46,423 nucleotides of DNA from Candidatus Cryptobacteroides merdigallinarum (GTDB taxonomy: Bacteria; Bacteroidota; Bacteroidia; Bacteroidales; UBA932): positions 1 to 46,423 of the forward strand of contig JADIMQ010000100.1 in NCBI GenBank assembly GCA_017694655.1. The letters are read 5' to 3'. The position numbers were made by a program, and so were the translations under genes. This document shows, piece by piece, positions 33,122-43,227 of the stretch. The notes beneath the pieces are model-generated. The model worked only from the letters and a program-made list of their open reading frames with translations, had not been told where the DNA came from and did no database searches. Every line of letters starts with the position of its first letter. Position 1 is the first letter of the stretch.

Positions 33122-34794
33122 TCTACAGTTACACGTACAGGGAATGTAAGGTCGTACGGGATAAGAGGTGAACCGGTTCCGGAATTCGCGAAAATATAGC
33201 CTGTCAGGTCAAATATCCCTGCAACAGGGAATATGGAATTACTGTTCACATTATAATCCACATACGATATGTAGTATTTCGACTCAAGTTCAGAATCCGC
33301 AAAAGAATGTGTCGTTTCTGTCGTTTTCTTGGAATTGATTCCGCCTCCGAACAATGCCCCGTCACCTGCTATGGCACTTACCTCTTCATTATTGAAACCG
33401 CTTGTGTAGCCGGTATTCTGGCAGAGCTTGAAATTGGCAGTCCGTTCCTCTATCGAGGTAGTTCCTTCTTTCAGGGAGGCGAACCATATCCTCAGCTTCA
33501 CACTGTTGGCGACCTTGGTTCCGGCCGTAAAGACATACGGAGCCTCATTCCTTCTGATTTCAGCCCGTACTGCCTTTATCGGCTTGTCTTCCGTAGGCTC
33601 CCAGTCCGTTGCATCAAGTTCCGGATTCAGTTCGAACGGCGGATTAGGGTTCTCCTTGACCTCGAACTCGTAAGACACCCAGCCATGTTCTCCGGTGCCA
33701 GGATGTGCAGGCAGGTACTGGACTATATCCAGAGCCGGGTCATTATTGACATATTTGACATATATCTTAAAACGGCCAGGCTGTCCGAAGTATGTTCCAA
33801 GAGGTGCATTGGAACGTCTGTCCGTAACATTCCACGTCAACGAAGAGAAAGGACGGCTACGGTTGTTGCCGCTTATCAGCAAGGAAGCATTTTCATCATA
33901 CATTGAGATGGATATAGGCTTGGAATTCTTCCCGTGCATGAAAGAATTCTCGGAAGGATCCCATACGTCGCTCGTCGTGCCGTCCGAGAGTGTGAACCAT
34001 TCCGGATGCGCCCCGAGGTTTTCGGCATCCGGCACCAGGAGAGTAAGCACATTGTTCGTGACACCCCCGGATACGACCTCGGTAAATTCCGGAGTGAGTG
34101 CACCGTTGGCAATGAGTATGGAGTTATAGTGCAAATTCACCGAAGTATTGTAAGTTATACCTGATAAAGTAAAACTCGAGGTAGGGATAGGGGTACCGGC
34201 ATACAGAGACACGACGCTCGCAGGGTCTTCGTGGTACTGGTTCACCCAGTTGAGCTCCGCATGATGGAATATGAACGGCTTCTGTACAGTAGGTATCATA
34301 TCGCGGTCAGGCCTTTCCATATCCCCATCCCATACATTTACCGTCTTGGTAATAGTCCCGAGAAGGGAAACGCCGTTCTCGTCAAGAACATCGAAAGATA
34401 TAGGAATCACACCGTCAGTCGCGTTCTTCGGTGTTCCCTCCATATCAAAATAGAAATACTGGCGGTCGCCGATGTTGTCGGCCTTTACCTTTTCCTGCTT
34501 TATCCTGATACCGTACTTGTCGGAATTGTCAACGAAGACAAAGGTGAGTTCTCGGCCAAACCCGTTTCTAACCGGGATAGCTAGCCTGTCGGCAGGATCG
34601 TTCTCATCACCTTCGGTCCCCTGGTAGACAGGCACGCCCTCCTGGAGGAAACCGTCCACGAATATGAGCTGGTCATCTACCAGCATTTCTTTAGGTTCGA
34701 TGGTATACTCCATTCCAGGCCAATCCTCGCAAGATGAGAACGCTACGAAAGACAAGGCAAGGAGTATTGTGCCACTTATATTCTTGATATTCAT
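33118..34794 (-). CDS. Surface glycan-binding lipoprotein (SusE/F position)
   Basis: A 558-residue lipoprotein with lipobox FSSC (Cys22) followed by EDW. The N-terminal part looks like the beta-sandwich domains of BT_3987/DUF1735-type proteins (IFVDGFLQEGVPVYQG; LTFVFVDNSDKYGIRI). The middle and C-terminal parts are further beta domains with many aromatic residues. No enzyme motif is visible. Its place directly after SusD, the acidic residues after the lipid cysteine, and the neighbouring GH76/GH125 genes suggest a cell-surface mannan-binding protein. Identity at family level is uncertain. It begins 26 bases after the SusD stop and overlaps GH76 by four bases. Confidence 0.7.
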   Translation of the reverse strand: MNIKNISGTILLALSFVAFSSCEDWPGMEYTIEPKEMLVDDQLIFVDGFLQEGVPVYQGTEGDENDPADRLAIPVRNGFGRELTFVFVDNSDKYGIRIKQEKVKADNIGDRQYFYFDMEGTPKNATDGVIPISFDVLDENGVSLLGTITKTVNVWDGDMERPDRDMIPTVQKPFIFHHAELNWVNQYHEDPASVVSLYAGTPIPTSSFTLSGITYNTSVNLHYNSILIANGALTPEFTEVVSGGVTNNVLTLLVPDAENLGAHPEWFTLSDGTTSDVWDPSENSFMHGKNSKPISISMYDENASLLISGNNRSRPFSSLTWNVTDRRSNAPLGTYFGQPGRFKIYVKYVNNDPALDIVQYLPAHPGTGEHGWVSYEFEVKENPNPPFELNPELDATDWEPTEDKPIKAVRAEIRRNEAPYVFTAGTKVANSVKLRIWFASLKEGTTSIEERTANFKLCQNTGYTSGFNNEEVSAIAGDGALFGGGINSKKTTETTHSFADSELESKYYISYVDYNVNSNSIFPVAGIFDLTGYIFANSGTGSPLIPYDLTFPVRVTVE

Positions 34795-34820
34795 ATTTCT
34801 GTCAATTTAATGGGATGTTA

Positions 34821-36662
34821 CTATCTCGCGTTGTTGTTCTGGGTCAACCTCGGATTGAGCAGAAGCTCCTTTGAAGGTATAGGGAAGAGGGTGCAGTACT
34901 CGTCTATGACTACTCTCTTGTTCTTCATATAATATGAGTCCACGGAAGCCCCTGAATTGGAGGTGTATGCCTCGTAGTACCTCGTAAAGTGTTCGTTCAT
35001 CACAGAAACAGCCTCACCGCTGCGCACAAGGTCGAACCACCTGTGGCCCTCGAATGCAAGTTCAAGCGTCCTCTCCTCGAATATGGCGTCATACACTTTC
35101 TCCGGAGTGTCGAGAACCGCACCACAATCTGAAGCACCGGTAGCCCTGTAAGGGATAATACCTGCCCTGTTGCGGACCATATTGATAGTCCTGTCGAGAG
35201 CGTCCTGCGAAAGGTAGCCGTCGTTTATACGGGCCTCTGCTTCGGCCAGCATAAGAAGGACATCAGCGTACCTGATGATGTACCAGTTGTCGTCCGAATC
35301 GTTGGCTTTGTACGGGGTACCGCTCTGGTATTTTCCGCAGAACCATTTCTCATCCTGGCCGAAACCCTTGACCGTAAGGCGGAAAGTAGTACCGGAATAC
35401 GGATCGTAAGGATAGGTTACCGACTGGGGATAATCCTTGTTTTCGTTCACCGGCAGAGGATTTCCGTTGTTGTCGGTCGTCCATGCGCCGTCGCTGATAC
35501 GCTTGTCCGTATAGATATTCCCGTCAAAATAGGTCGGGGCGTAAGTCCAGTCAGGGTAGAAACTGTCCCACTTTCTGGCCAGGTCTATAAAATATCCGGT
35601 AGGGACGCAGCTTCCGCCACCTGTGTTTGCAAGCCCGGCAGGAGTATAGCCGTTGCTGTTCGGTGTCTCCCTCGGCCTGTAGTTCGGAGGGCAGAACTGA
35701 GTATAGAATGAACTTCCCATGCTTTCAGTCTGGTCTCCCTTGAACTCCACTTCCCAGATAGACTCGATATTGTTCTTATTTGCAGGTTTGAACAGGTCAG
35801 AGAATGTACCCATGAGGGAGTACCCGCCATTATTAACTACATCGTCGAGGTAGTATTTGGCTGCCTCCCACTTGGTTGCCGTAAGTTCCGGAAAATAAGC
35901 GAACAGCTTAGGGGAATTGGAAATGTCACTGTATGCCGGGACATTCGGATAAGCTCTTGCCGTAATCTCATCCGGGATGTTCAGGAAGACCTTGCCCAGC
36001 AGAGCCTCGGCAGCATAGAGGTTCACGCGACCTGTCGGAGTTGCATTCTTGCCCTGCATGAGTCCGCTGTTCACGGCATCTGTCAGGTCCTTGAGAATCT
36101 GTTCATAGACAAGTTCCACACTCATCCTCACGTCATCGCCTGCATCGCTGTAGCTGTCCGGGATGTCAAGAACGATAGGCACGTCCCCGAAAACCCGCAC
36201 AAGATTGAAATAGAAAAGTGCGCGCAGAACCTTCGCCTCGACAATGTACAACTGGACGTCTGCATCGTCGGGAAAAAGCTCCTGTCCTTTGATGATTACG
36301 GTATTGGCCCTCTTGATAGCCCTGTAGGAGTGACTCCAGAAGTTCTGGGTCGCGGTATTGTTGGATGTGATGTTGAACTCCTCCGATTCGTGCTTGTACA
36401 TATTGGCAGAATAGCGTGTCGCACTCGGGAAAGCGACATCAGACCGGACATCGGCCACTGTCCAGATAGAGGTATTGTAAAGGCCGTTGTCCCTCAGGGA
36501 GGCATAAGTGGAATAAAGGACGGAACGGATGTCGTTAGGGGACTCATAGAACCCCTCGTCGGTCATCTGTGTCTCCGGGTCCACATCCAGGAATGAGCAG
36601 GACACGGCAGCTAAAGCCATAAATGCCGTCGATAATATGTATCCTATTATATTCTTCTTCAT
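34821..36662 (-). CDS. RagB/SusD family glycan-binding lipoprotein (mannan locus)
   Basis: A 613-residue SusD-type protein with lipobox AVSC (Cys22) followed by SFLDVDPETQMTDEGFY, the usual opening. The helical core includes VEAKVLRALFYFNLVRVFGDVPIV (about 140-163). Late motifs include YIIRYADVLLMLAEAEARIND and LAFEGHRWFDLVRSGEAV, which are highly characteristic, with LFPIPSKELLLNPRLTQN at the end. An ATG three codons upstream (36671) is an equally possible start. It works with the SusC of the preceding gene (SusC stop 13 bases upstream) as the lid of the outer-membrane importer. Confidence 0.95.
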   Translation of the reverse strand: MKKNIIGYILSTAFMALAAVSCSFLDVDPETQMTDEGFYESPNDIRSVLYSTYASLRDNGLYNTSIWTVADVRSDVAFPSATRYSANMYKHESEEFNITSNNTATQNFWSHSYRAIKRANTVIIKGQELFPDDADVQLYIVEAKVLRALFYFNLVRVFGDVPIVLDIPDSYSDAGDDVRMSVELVYEQILKDLTDAVNSGLMQGKNATPTGRVNLYAAEALLGKVFLNIPDEITARAYPNVPAYSDISNSPKLFAYFPELTATKWEAAKYYLDDVVNNGGYSLMGTFSDLFKPANKNNIESIWEVEFKGDQTESMGSSFYTQFCPPNYRPRETPNSNGYTPAGLANTGGGSCVPTGYFIDLARKWDSFYPDWTYAPTYFDGNIYTDKRISDGAWTTDNNGNPLPVNENKDYPQSVTYPYDPYSGTTFRLTVKGFGQDEKWFCGKYQSGTPYKANDSDDNWYIIRYADVLLMLAEAEARINDGYLSQDALDRTINMVRNRAGIIPYRATGASDCGAVLDTPEKVYDAIFEERTLELAFEGHRWFDLVRSGEAVSVMNEHFTRYYEAYTSNSGASVDSYYMKNKRVVIDEYCTLFPIPSKELLLNPRLTQNNNAR

Positions 36663-36675
36663 GTCTGTCATATTT

Positions 36676-39600
36676 TTAGAATGATACTTTCACTCCAAGG
36701 GTGAAGTTCCTCGAGACTGGATAACCTACCCTGTCGACACCAGGGGCAGTCGCTGTCCTGAATGTATTTGACTCAGGATTCAGGCCCGTATATTTAGTGA
36801 ACGTATAAAGATTGTCTATATTGAAATTTATGTTCAATCCCTGGAGCTTTATCTTTTTCAGCATCTTCCTGTTGAAATTGTACGAAAGCTGTATATTCTT
36901 GATATTCAAATATGAACCGTCTTCAAGAAGCCTATTGGTAAACTTGTTTACCTCGGCCGTCGGTTTCACATCGTTGTACCTTCTCAACCTTCCCACTATA
37001 CCATTGCCCGGCTGGTCCTCAGAATACCACCTGTCCTTGGTAAGGATAGATACATTCGCATCGGAACCTTCAAGCAACTGCATGAGGGCAGTATTGTATA
37101 TCTGGTTGCCGTACTGTGCCACGAGCTGGATGCTGAGGGTAAAGTTCTTGTAGGAGAAGGTATTCACCATACCTGCGTTAAACTTCGGATAAGGGTTGCC
37201 GATTATGGTCCTGTCATCGTCATCGTATGTACCGTCACCGTTCAGGTCATACCACTTTAGATCACCTGGACGGACGTTCTCGTCGAAAGCCAGTCCGGAA
37301 TAAGGGTCATTACGCAGGGCCTCTATCTCCTCCAGGCTCTGGTATATCCCACCGAACACGCGGCCATAGAACATCCCCATCGGATAACCTACCAAAGTTA
37401 TGTTTGATTCTTCCTCCCCTGCATATATTGCCTCGGCGTCAATGCCGAGCCCTAGCACCTTGTTTCTGTTGGCCGAAATATTGAAAGTCGTGGTCCAGTT
37501 GAAACGTCCTACAATATTCCTGGAGGTGATGTTGAATTCCACTCCCCTGTTGAGCACCGATCCGACGTTCTGGAGCATGTTCGACACTCCTAGAGTGCCA
37601 GGCACCTGGGTATTCAGAAGCATATCCTCAGTCACGGAACGGTACAAGTCAAGCTGCATGAACACCCTATTCTTCGCAAAACCAAGATCTAGTCCGACAT
37701 TAAGCTGGTTGGACTGTTCCCATTTCAGGTCAGGATTGGCAATATTTGAGCTCGACCATCCGGAAACAACGTCTCCGTTGATGACGTAGTTGTTCTTGCC
37801 CATCTTGTTCATATAGTTCCACTGGCCTATAGCATTATTTCCGGAAAGGCCCCAGCTGGCCCTGAGCTTGAGCTCGCTTATTGCGTTGATTTTCTGCATC
37901 CACGGTTCTTCCGATATCGCCCATCCTGCGGAGACTGAAGGGAAGTAGCCGAAACGGTTATTCTCGCCAAAACGCGACGAACCGTCGGCCCTGAACACCG
38001 CCTGCACCATATACTTCTGGTTGTAGTTATAACTGACACGGGCCATGTAGGAATTGAGCCTGTCAGTAACTATGTCATAGCCTCCACCGTTCACAGTACC
38101 CCCGTTGATGGAACCGAGAGCCTCGGAATCGAACTTGTAGGCTGACACGTCGAGTTCCTTGGAGTTGGTGCTCTGGAAAGTGACACCGCCCATGAGGGCA
38201 AGGTTGTGCAGGCCGAAGCTCCGTTCATACAGGAGAATATTCTCATTCATCCACATTATCTGGCGTCTTGAGGATGCCGATGCGGAAGAGTCCGTCCTGT
38301 TGTTGCCTATTGATGCAGGATACCAGACGCTGTTGTTCCTGCTGCTCACGTCAATGGAGAACGACGGCTTGAAGGTAAGACCCTTGGCGATATGGAAGGT
38401 AAAGTTTATCGCGCCTGTGGTCCTGAAGATATCTGTGATGTCCTTGTAGTCCCTTGCAATCTTCACAGGATTGTCCATCTTCGTATTCAGCGGAGAAGTG
38501 GTGATGCCGTCATAAAGACCGGTGACAGGGTCAGGACCCTCAAGGTACTTGTTATCCGGAATGGACATGGAATACTCAGTCATGGAGAAGAAACTGCCGT
38601 CCGGAAGATATACAGGAAAGAAAGGAGGCATCTCAATGGCTGTACGGATAACTCCGTTGGAGCCGTTCCCGCCTTCCCTTGTCTTTCTGGTCTTGGTGTA
38701 TGTCGTGGAGAAGTTCAGTCCCATCTCAGCCCATTTAGCGAACTTGAAGTCCAGGTTGCTTCTGAAGGCATACCTCTGCATCCCTGTATAGACCACGGTA
38801 CCCGGCTGGTCAAAGACCTCTCCGGACACCCTGTATTTCACCTTGTCGGAACCGCCGGAAACCGAGAGATTGTATTTCTGCTGTACTGCCAGCTGGAAAA
38901 TAGCGTCCTGCCAGTCAGTATCCAGTGAAGCGTCAAACGGAAAATAATCCTGGGTATCGTTGGTGATGTATTTATACCTGATGTTGGTGCCGTAGTCGTT
39001 CAGATATTCGATAAGATCGGCTGAATTCAGGACCTCGAACTTACGCTGCGCCTTTGCAAGGGTAACAGCCGCATTCACTGTCACCGTAGGTTTGCCGGTA
39101 GTTCCCCTCTTGGTAGTGATAAGGAACACACCGTTTGCACCCCGGGAACCGTACACTGCCGTAGATGCTGCATCCTTCAGTATCTGTATACTTGCCACAT
39201 CATCCGGGTTCAAGGTGGACAGACCGCCTTCCATCGGAATCCCGTCCACTATGAACAGAGGTTCCGTCCCGGAGGTCACCGAACCTACACCGCGCACCTC
39301 GATATTAAGGTCTCCACCAGGAGTGGCATCCGATGTCATTATCCTGACTCCCGGGACAAGACCTGCAATCGCCTGCTCTATAGAGGATCCTGTATAGCCG
39401 GAAAGTTCCTCGGCATTGATGCTCGTGACGGCGGCCGTCATTGTCCTCTTTGTCTGTGTACCGTAGCCAATGGCGACGGCTTCATCCAGAAGGTTCACGT
39501 CCTCCTCCATTCTGACATCCAGGACATCCTGGGTTGAAGACACCTCGACTGTAAGAGTCTTGAAGCCCAGCATGCTGAACGAAAGGATGGTATTTTGCCT

Positions 39601-39825
39601 GGTCACATCTCTTGCTATGGAATATTTTCCGTCGTAGTCGGAGACACTTCCCCTGTTCTCATTCTGCACTATAACCGTCACTCCCACCAGAGGGTCCCCG
39701 TTTTCATCTGTCACTTTCCCTGAGATATTCAGTCCTGTGCTCTGGGCGGACATCCATACCGGCAGGGACAGCAGAAAAAACAGTGCTGCCGCTATCTTCT
39801 TTTTCAAAATAAACGAATGAAACAT
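36676..39825 (-). CDS. SusC/RagA family TonB-dependent transporter (mannan locus)
   Basis: A 1049-residue outer-membrane channel. After the signal peptide (ending near WMSAQ) comes a CarboxypepD_reg-like domain (LNISGKVTDENGDPLVGVTV near 33-52), then the plug with AIGYGTQTKRTMTAAVTSI, IEVRGVGS, LFIVDGIPM and STAVYGSRGANGVFLITT. The long beta barrel ends NFTLGVKVSF. All expected SusC signatures are intact. It is third in the operon, 46 bases after a sulfatase gene, and is followed by its SusD. Substrate is inferred from the neighbours: alpha-1,6-mannan fragments, possibly sulfated. Confidence 0.96.
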   Translation of the reverse strand: MFHSFILKKKIAAALFFLLSLPVWMSAQSTGLNISGKVTDENGDPLVGVTVIVQNENRGSVSDYDGKYSIARDVTRQNTILSFSMLGFKTLTVEVSSTQDVLDVRMEEDVNLLDEAVAIGYGTQTKRTMTAAVTSINAEELSGYTGSSIEQAIAGLVPGVRIMTSDATPGGDLNIEVRGVGSVTSGTEPLFIVDGIPMEGGLSTLNPDDVASIQILKDAASTAVYGSRGANGVFLITTKRGTTGKPTVTVNAAVTLAKAQRKFEVLNSADLIEYLNDYGTNIRYKYITNDTQDYFPFDASLDTDWQDAIFQLAVQQKYNLSVSGGSDKVKYRVSGEVFDQPGTVVYTGMQRYAFRSNLDFKFAKWAEMGLNFSTTYTKTRKTREGGNGSNGVIRTAIEMPPFFPVYLPDGSFFSMTEYSMSIPDNKYLEGPDPVTGLYDGITTSPLNTKMDNPVKIARDYKDITDIFRTTGAINFTFHIAKGLTFKPSFSIDVSSRNNSVWYPASIGNNRTDSSASASSRRQIMWMNENILLYERSFGLHNLALMGGVTFQSTNSKELDVSAYKFDSEALGSINGGTVNGGGYDIVTDRLNSYMARVSYNYNQKYMVQAVFRADGSSRFGENNRFGYFPSVSAGWAISEEPWMQKINAISELKLRASWGLSGNNAIGQWNYMNKMGKNNYVINGDVVSGWSSSNIANPDLKWEQSNQLNVGLDLGFAKNRVFMQLDLYRSVTEDMLLNTQVPGTLGVSNMLQNVGSVLNRGVEFNITSRNIVGRFNWTTTFNISANRNKVLGLGIDAEAIYAGEEESNITLVGYPMGMFYGRVFGGIYQSLEEIEALRNDPYSGLAFDENVRPGDLKWYDLNGDGTYDDDDRTIIGNPYPKFNAGMVNTFSYKNFTLSIQLVAQYGNQIYNTALMQLLEGSDANVSILTKDRWYSEDQPGNGIVGRLRRYNDVKPTAEVNKFTNRLLEDGSYLNIKNIQLSYNFNRKMLKKIKLQGLNINFNIDNLYTFTKYTGLNPESNTFRTATAPGVDRVGYPVSRNFTLGVKVSF

Positions 39826-39871
39826 AGTTGGTCTATTAGTTATAACATGATAAATTCTTCACATATCGCTT

Positions 39872-41266
39872 CTACCTTGTCTGGTCCTTTGTCTCCGACT
39901 GCACATCTTCCACCCAGCCGTCGAGAAGCCTTTTCATCTTCGCAGCTTCTTTCCTGCGTTCCTGTATCAGATTCACCTTTTCCTGAGGATCAGTCCCGAG
40001 GTCGAACAGGAAAGACACCCTTTCCCTGGCATCTCCACGGCCTTCAATCTTTTCCATATATTTCATATTCCCGACCCTTACTGCCTTCTGTGTCCGGTAT
40101 TTCCAGAAAAGAGGCCTTTCGTTCATCTGTCCGCCTTCCATGGCAGGTACAAAACTCTTCCCGTCAAGAGGCTTTGCGGCATTTTCATATTCTATCCCTG
40201 CCAGGTCCAGCATCGTAGGGAAGATATCCATTGCCATCACCGGCTCCGCGCTGACAGTGCCAGGAGCGACTTTCCCAGGCATCCACACTATGGCAGGGAC
40301 CCTGTGGCCGCCCTCGAAAAGTCCGCCTTTACGGCCTCTGAATCCGCCCGAGGAACCAGGGCCTGTAGGTCCGTTGTCCGACACGAAAATCACGAAAGTG
40401 TCATTCTCTATACCGGCATCCCTGACGGCATCGAAAATACGTCCGATACCCTCATCCATACGGTTGATCATATCCGCATAGGTCTCAGCCTCGCTCTTGG
40501 CCGGTCTCGGGTTGAATTCCGATGAGCCTGCAGTCCGGTAAGGAGGGTCGTCCGGTCCCTGATACGGGCTGTGCGGGCAGCCATGGGCAAGGTACAGGCA
40601 GAACGGCCGGTCATGATTTTCCCGTATATATGAAATGCCTCTGGCATTGATCACATCAGTAAGATACCCTTCCGGTGTAACCTGTTCGGTCCCATCATAC
40701 CAGTCCGGACGTCCCTGAGAATCTACGAATGCCCTGTAGTCCACATTTCCTGCAAGGAAACCCTCGAAACGGCTGAAACCATGCTCCAGAGGGCCATACT
40801 GCGGAAGATAACCCAGATGCCATTTTCCGAACATCACCACATCATAGCCGTTACCGGAAAGCACATCGGCAAATGTGACCTCATTCTGGCGCAGTCCGGC
40901 CTTGCGGTGCTTATCGACATTGGTCAGCAACACACCTTCAAGTCCTGCCCTCTGCTGGTACCTGCCGGTAAGCAGGGCGCAACGTGTAGGAGAGCTTACC
41001 GGACCGTTGGAATGATAATCGGTAAGAATCATCCCCTCGGAAGCCATCCTGTCAAGATTCGGCGTAGACACACTGGTACTTCCGAAGCATCCAATATCAC
41101 CATAGCCGAGGTCATCCGCCATTATTATTATGAAATTCGGGCGGTTCAAGCCATTGTCAGCTGCTTTGCGGTCCTCTCCCTTCGTCTTTCCTGACAAGGA
41201 AAACGGAAAGAAGATACCTGCCGTTGCGACAGAAAACGCCGCAGTAATGAAATATCTTGCATCCAT
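39872..41266 (-). CDS. Sulfatase (S1, Ser-type), copy 1
   Basis: Hydrolyses sulfate esters. The 464-residue protein carries the formylglycine motif S-x-P-x-R as SSPTR (91-95, with Ser91 to be oxidised), the metal ligands Asp51-Asp52 in MADDLGYGD, and KWHLG, LYLAHGCPHSPY and FVSDNGPTG further on. Ser-type sites need an anaerobic sulfatase-maturating enzyme, which is not in the window. The start was set at ATG 41266: the longer reading begins with TTG and runs into the preceding gene. The N-terminus (YFITAAFSVATAGIFFPFS) is a plausible signal. It is clearly different from the other two sulfatases. It sits in the operon directly before SusC. Confidence 0.9.
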   Translation of the reverse strand: MDARYFITAAFSVATAGIFFPFSLSGKTKGEDRKAADNGLNRPNFIIIMADDLGYGDIGCFGSTSVSTPNLDRMASEGMILTDYHSNGPVSSPTRCALLTGRYQQRAGLEGVLLTNVDKHRKAGLRQNEVTFADVLSGNGYDVVMFGKWHLGYLPQYGPLEHGFSRFEGFLAGNVDYRAFVDSQGRPDWYDGTEQVTPEGYLTDVINARGISYIRENHDRPFCLYLAHGCPHSPYQGPDDPPYRTAGSSEFNPRPAKSEAETYADMINRMDEGIGRIFDAVRDAGIENDTFVIFVSDNGPTGPGSSGGFRGRKGGLFEGGHRVPAIVWMPGKVAPGTVSAEPVMAMDIFPTMLDLAGIEYENAAKPLDGKSFVPAMEGGQMNERPLFWKYRTQKAVRVGNMKYMEKIEGRGDARERVSFLFDLGTDPQEKVNLIQERRKEAAKMKRLLDGWVEDVQSETKDQTR

Positions 41267-41288
41267 ATCTATCAGAACTTGATTCAGG

Positions 41289-42800
41289 TTATTCAAACAG
41301 GAATTCTATCTGCTTCCATTCGCTGGCTCCGTCATTTTTCCGAGGGGCTCCCGGAGTAGACCTTCCGTCAACGATGTACCTCTTCAGACTTTCCGTCAAT
41401 TCCCTTTCTATCTTTTTGCGGGTCCCGTAGAGGTTTTCCTTCTCAGTCGGGTCATCTTTCATATTGAAAAGCTGGTACTCAGGCAGAGTGTTCCAGTTCT
41501 TCGACTTTTCGTTTGGATTGCCCCAGCCGCCGGATCCCGGCCAGAAGACCAGTTTCCAATCTCCTTTCCTCATGGCAAAACGACCGTCTATCGAATGATG
41601 GATCACATCCTTCCTGGCAGACTTTCCGGTGCCGTCAAGCACAGCCTTGAAACTGTAGCTGTCTTCCGCCTCGTCATCCTTCAGGCTATATCCGGCCAGG
41701 TCTGCAAAAGTCGCGTAAAAATCAGTGAGCGAAATGAGCTGCTCCTCGACGCGTCCATTATAGCGGTCACCCCAGGAAACAATGAGAGGCACCCTGTGTC
41801 CGCCATCATAAATGTCAGACTTTGCCCCTCGGTAAATGTAGTTGGGACTATGGCCGGCCTTTTTCATCCTGGCTATTTCCGCAACCGGGGAACACCCGTT
41901 GTCCGAGGTAAATATTATAATGGTGTTTTCCGAGATTCCGCTCTCCTCCACAGCATCGGCTATCTTACCTACCATACTGTCCACCATAAGCACGAAATCA
42001 CAGTATGGCGAAATTCCGGACTTTCCCTTGAACTCATCCGAAGGCAGTACCGGGGTATGCGGAGCTGTCAGAGGGATATACAGGAAAAACGGATTTGCAT
42101 CATCCTTATGACTCCGGATATATCCGACAGCCCTCTCCGTAAAATTCGGCAGACAGTCCTTATGATCGAAATCAGGGGACTGCGGACCACTGCGCTGCAT
42201 CAGGATTCCTTTTGAGATATCGACAGACATTTTATCCGGCACCGCTGTAGGCATATTGTTTTCCACATAGACATACGGGGACATATCCAGAGAAGCAGCA
42301 ATCCCATAAAAATAACCGAAACCACGGTCGGTAGGACCTCCGGACACAGGGGCGGAGTAGTCCACTTCTCCCGGTTTTCCATCCACACAGCTCCAGTTCC
42401 AGCCAAGATGCCACTTCCCTATCATTGCCGTGGAGTATCCACATGAGGAAAGCATCGATGCCACCGTACTCCTGTCTTCTGCTATAAGAGGAGATGAAAA
42501 ACCTCCCAGGACACCGGATTTAAGATCAGACCTGAAGGCATAGCGTCCTGTCAGAATTCCATATCTGGAAGGGGTGCTGACAGACGAATTTGAGTGCGCG
42601 TCAGTGAACCTTATCCCATGTTCGCATAATCTGTCAAGATTCGGTGTGACAAGTCTTGTCTTGTCGTTGAATGCCGAAATGTCACCATAACCCATATCAT
42701 CGGCAAGGATCAGGACGATGTTGGGTTTCTGCGCGTATGCCGCTCCTCCCGCTGTCAGCAGGCAGGAAAAGAGGATAGCTTTGTTTCCGATATGATTCAT
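41289..42800 (-). CDS. Sulfatase (S1, Ser-type), copy 2
   Basis: A 503-residue periplasmic-type sulfatase, first gene of the mannan operon. A signal peptide ends AAYAQ and is followed at once by KPNIVLILADDMGYGD, which holds the metal-binding Asp pair. The formylglycine motif is STPSR (75-79; Ser75). KWHLGWNWS, LTAPHTPVLP and FTSDNGCSP complete the active-site set. The ATG at 42800 precedes the signal peptide exactly; the frame is open further upstream but that part does not look like protein. It is closely similar along its length to the sulfatase at 44411-45982, so the two probably arose by duplication. Confidence 0.92.
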   Translation of the reverse strand: MNHIGNKAILFSCLLTAGGAAYAQKPNIVLILADDMGYGDISAFNDKTRLVTPNLDRLCEHGIRFTDAHSNSSVSTPSRYGILTGRYAFRSDLKSGVLGGFSSPLIAEDRSTVASMLSSCGYSTAMIGKWHLGWNWSCVDGKPGEVDYSAPVSGGPTDRGFGYFYGIAASLDMSPYVYVENNMPTAVPDKMSVDISKGILMQRSGPQSPDFDHKDCLPNFTERAVGYIRSHKDDANPFFLYIPLTAPHTPVLPSDEFKGKSGISPYCDFVLMVDSMVGKIADAVEESGISENTIIIFTSDNGCSPVAEIARMKKAGHSPNYIYRGAKSDIYDGGHRVPLIVSWGDRYNGRVEEQLISLTDFYATFADLAGYSLKDDEAEDSYSFKAVLDGTGKSARKDVIHHSIDGRFAMRKGDWKLVFWPGSGGWGNPNEKSKNWNTLPEYQLFNMKDDPTEKENLYGTRKKIERELTESLKRYIVDGRSTPGAPRKNDGASEWKQIEFLFE

Positions 42801-43227
42801 GTGCGGATATTTGGTTTTATAGTGTTCTTCTGCAGTTACCTTTCTGCAAATTTCTATAAAAAACTCTTCCATGGAAAAGCCGCAAATCAAAATGTAGCCG
42901 CAAAACGGGTCCACATTTCAGATATATAATTAACAATCAAATATTTACACCCCCCTACACACTTTGAAACAATATAGCTTCTTAGCTTGATTTGAAAAGA
43001 CGTCTGACCATGACTGACACATCTTTTGCGGTGCAGGAAAAGTCTTGGGGAAGCTACATTATTAAAGATTTTCCCAATCATCAAACAAATGACAGTCAAT
43101 ATATTAATCATTTCAATGTTCTACATTTGCATCCTATGGACACCATTACCGGAGCGACAGTAGCCTGACGATTAAGTATATTTGCCGTATCTGATCATCC
43201 ACAGAAGAAATCACTAAAACAGACAAT
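42801..43227. promoter_or_regulatory. Divergent control region of the mannan locus
   Basis: A 427-base AT-rich gap between the operon (leftward) and the GH76 lipoprotein gene (rightward). No credible gene is present. A perfect -7 box for the rightward gene is at 43177-43184, and a second, TACATTTG, at 43122-43129. No full leftward promoter is obvious. The octamer-like motif CTACATTT or its complement recurs near 42889-42896, 43052 and 43121, which might be regulator sites; this is weak. Confidence 0.4.
43177..43184 (+). promoter_or_regulatory. -7 box of the GH76 lipoprotein gene
   Basis: TATATTTG matches TAnnTTTG exactly, 43 bases before the ATG. The -33 position lacks TTTG, as is common for activator-dependent promoters of polysaccharide loci. 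Confidence 0.5.

Noticed and set aside
41267..41296. TTG start of sulfatase copy 1 giving overlap with copy 2
   Set aside because: The ATG at 41266 gives a normal secreted protein and a normal 22-base gap.
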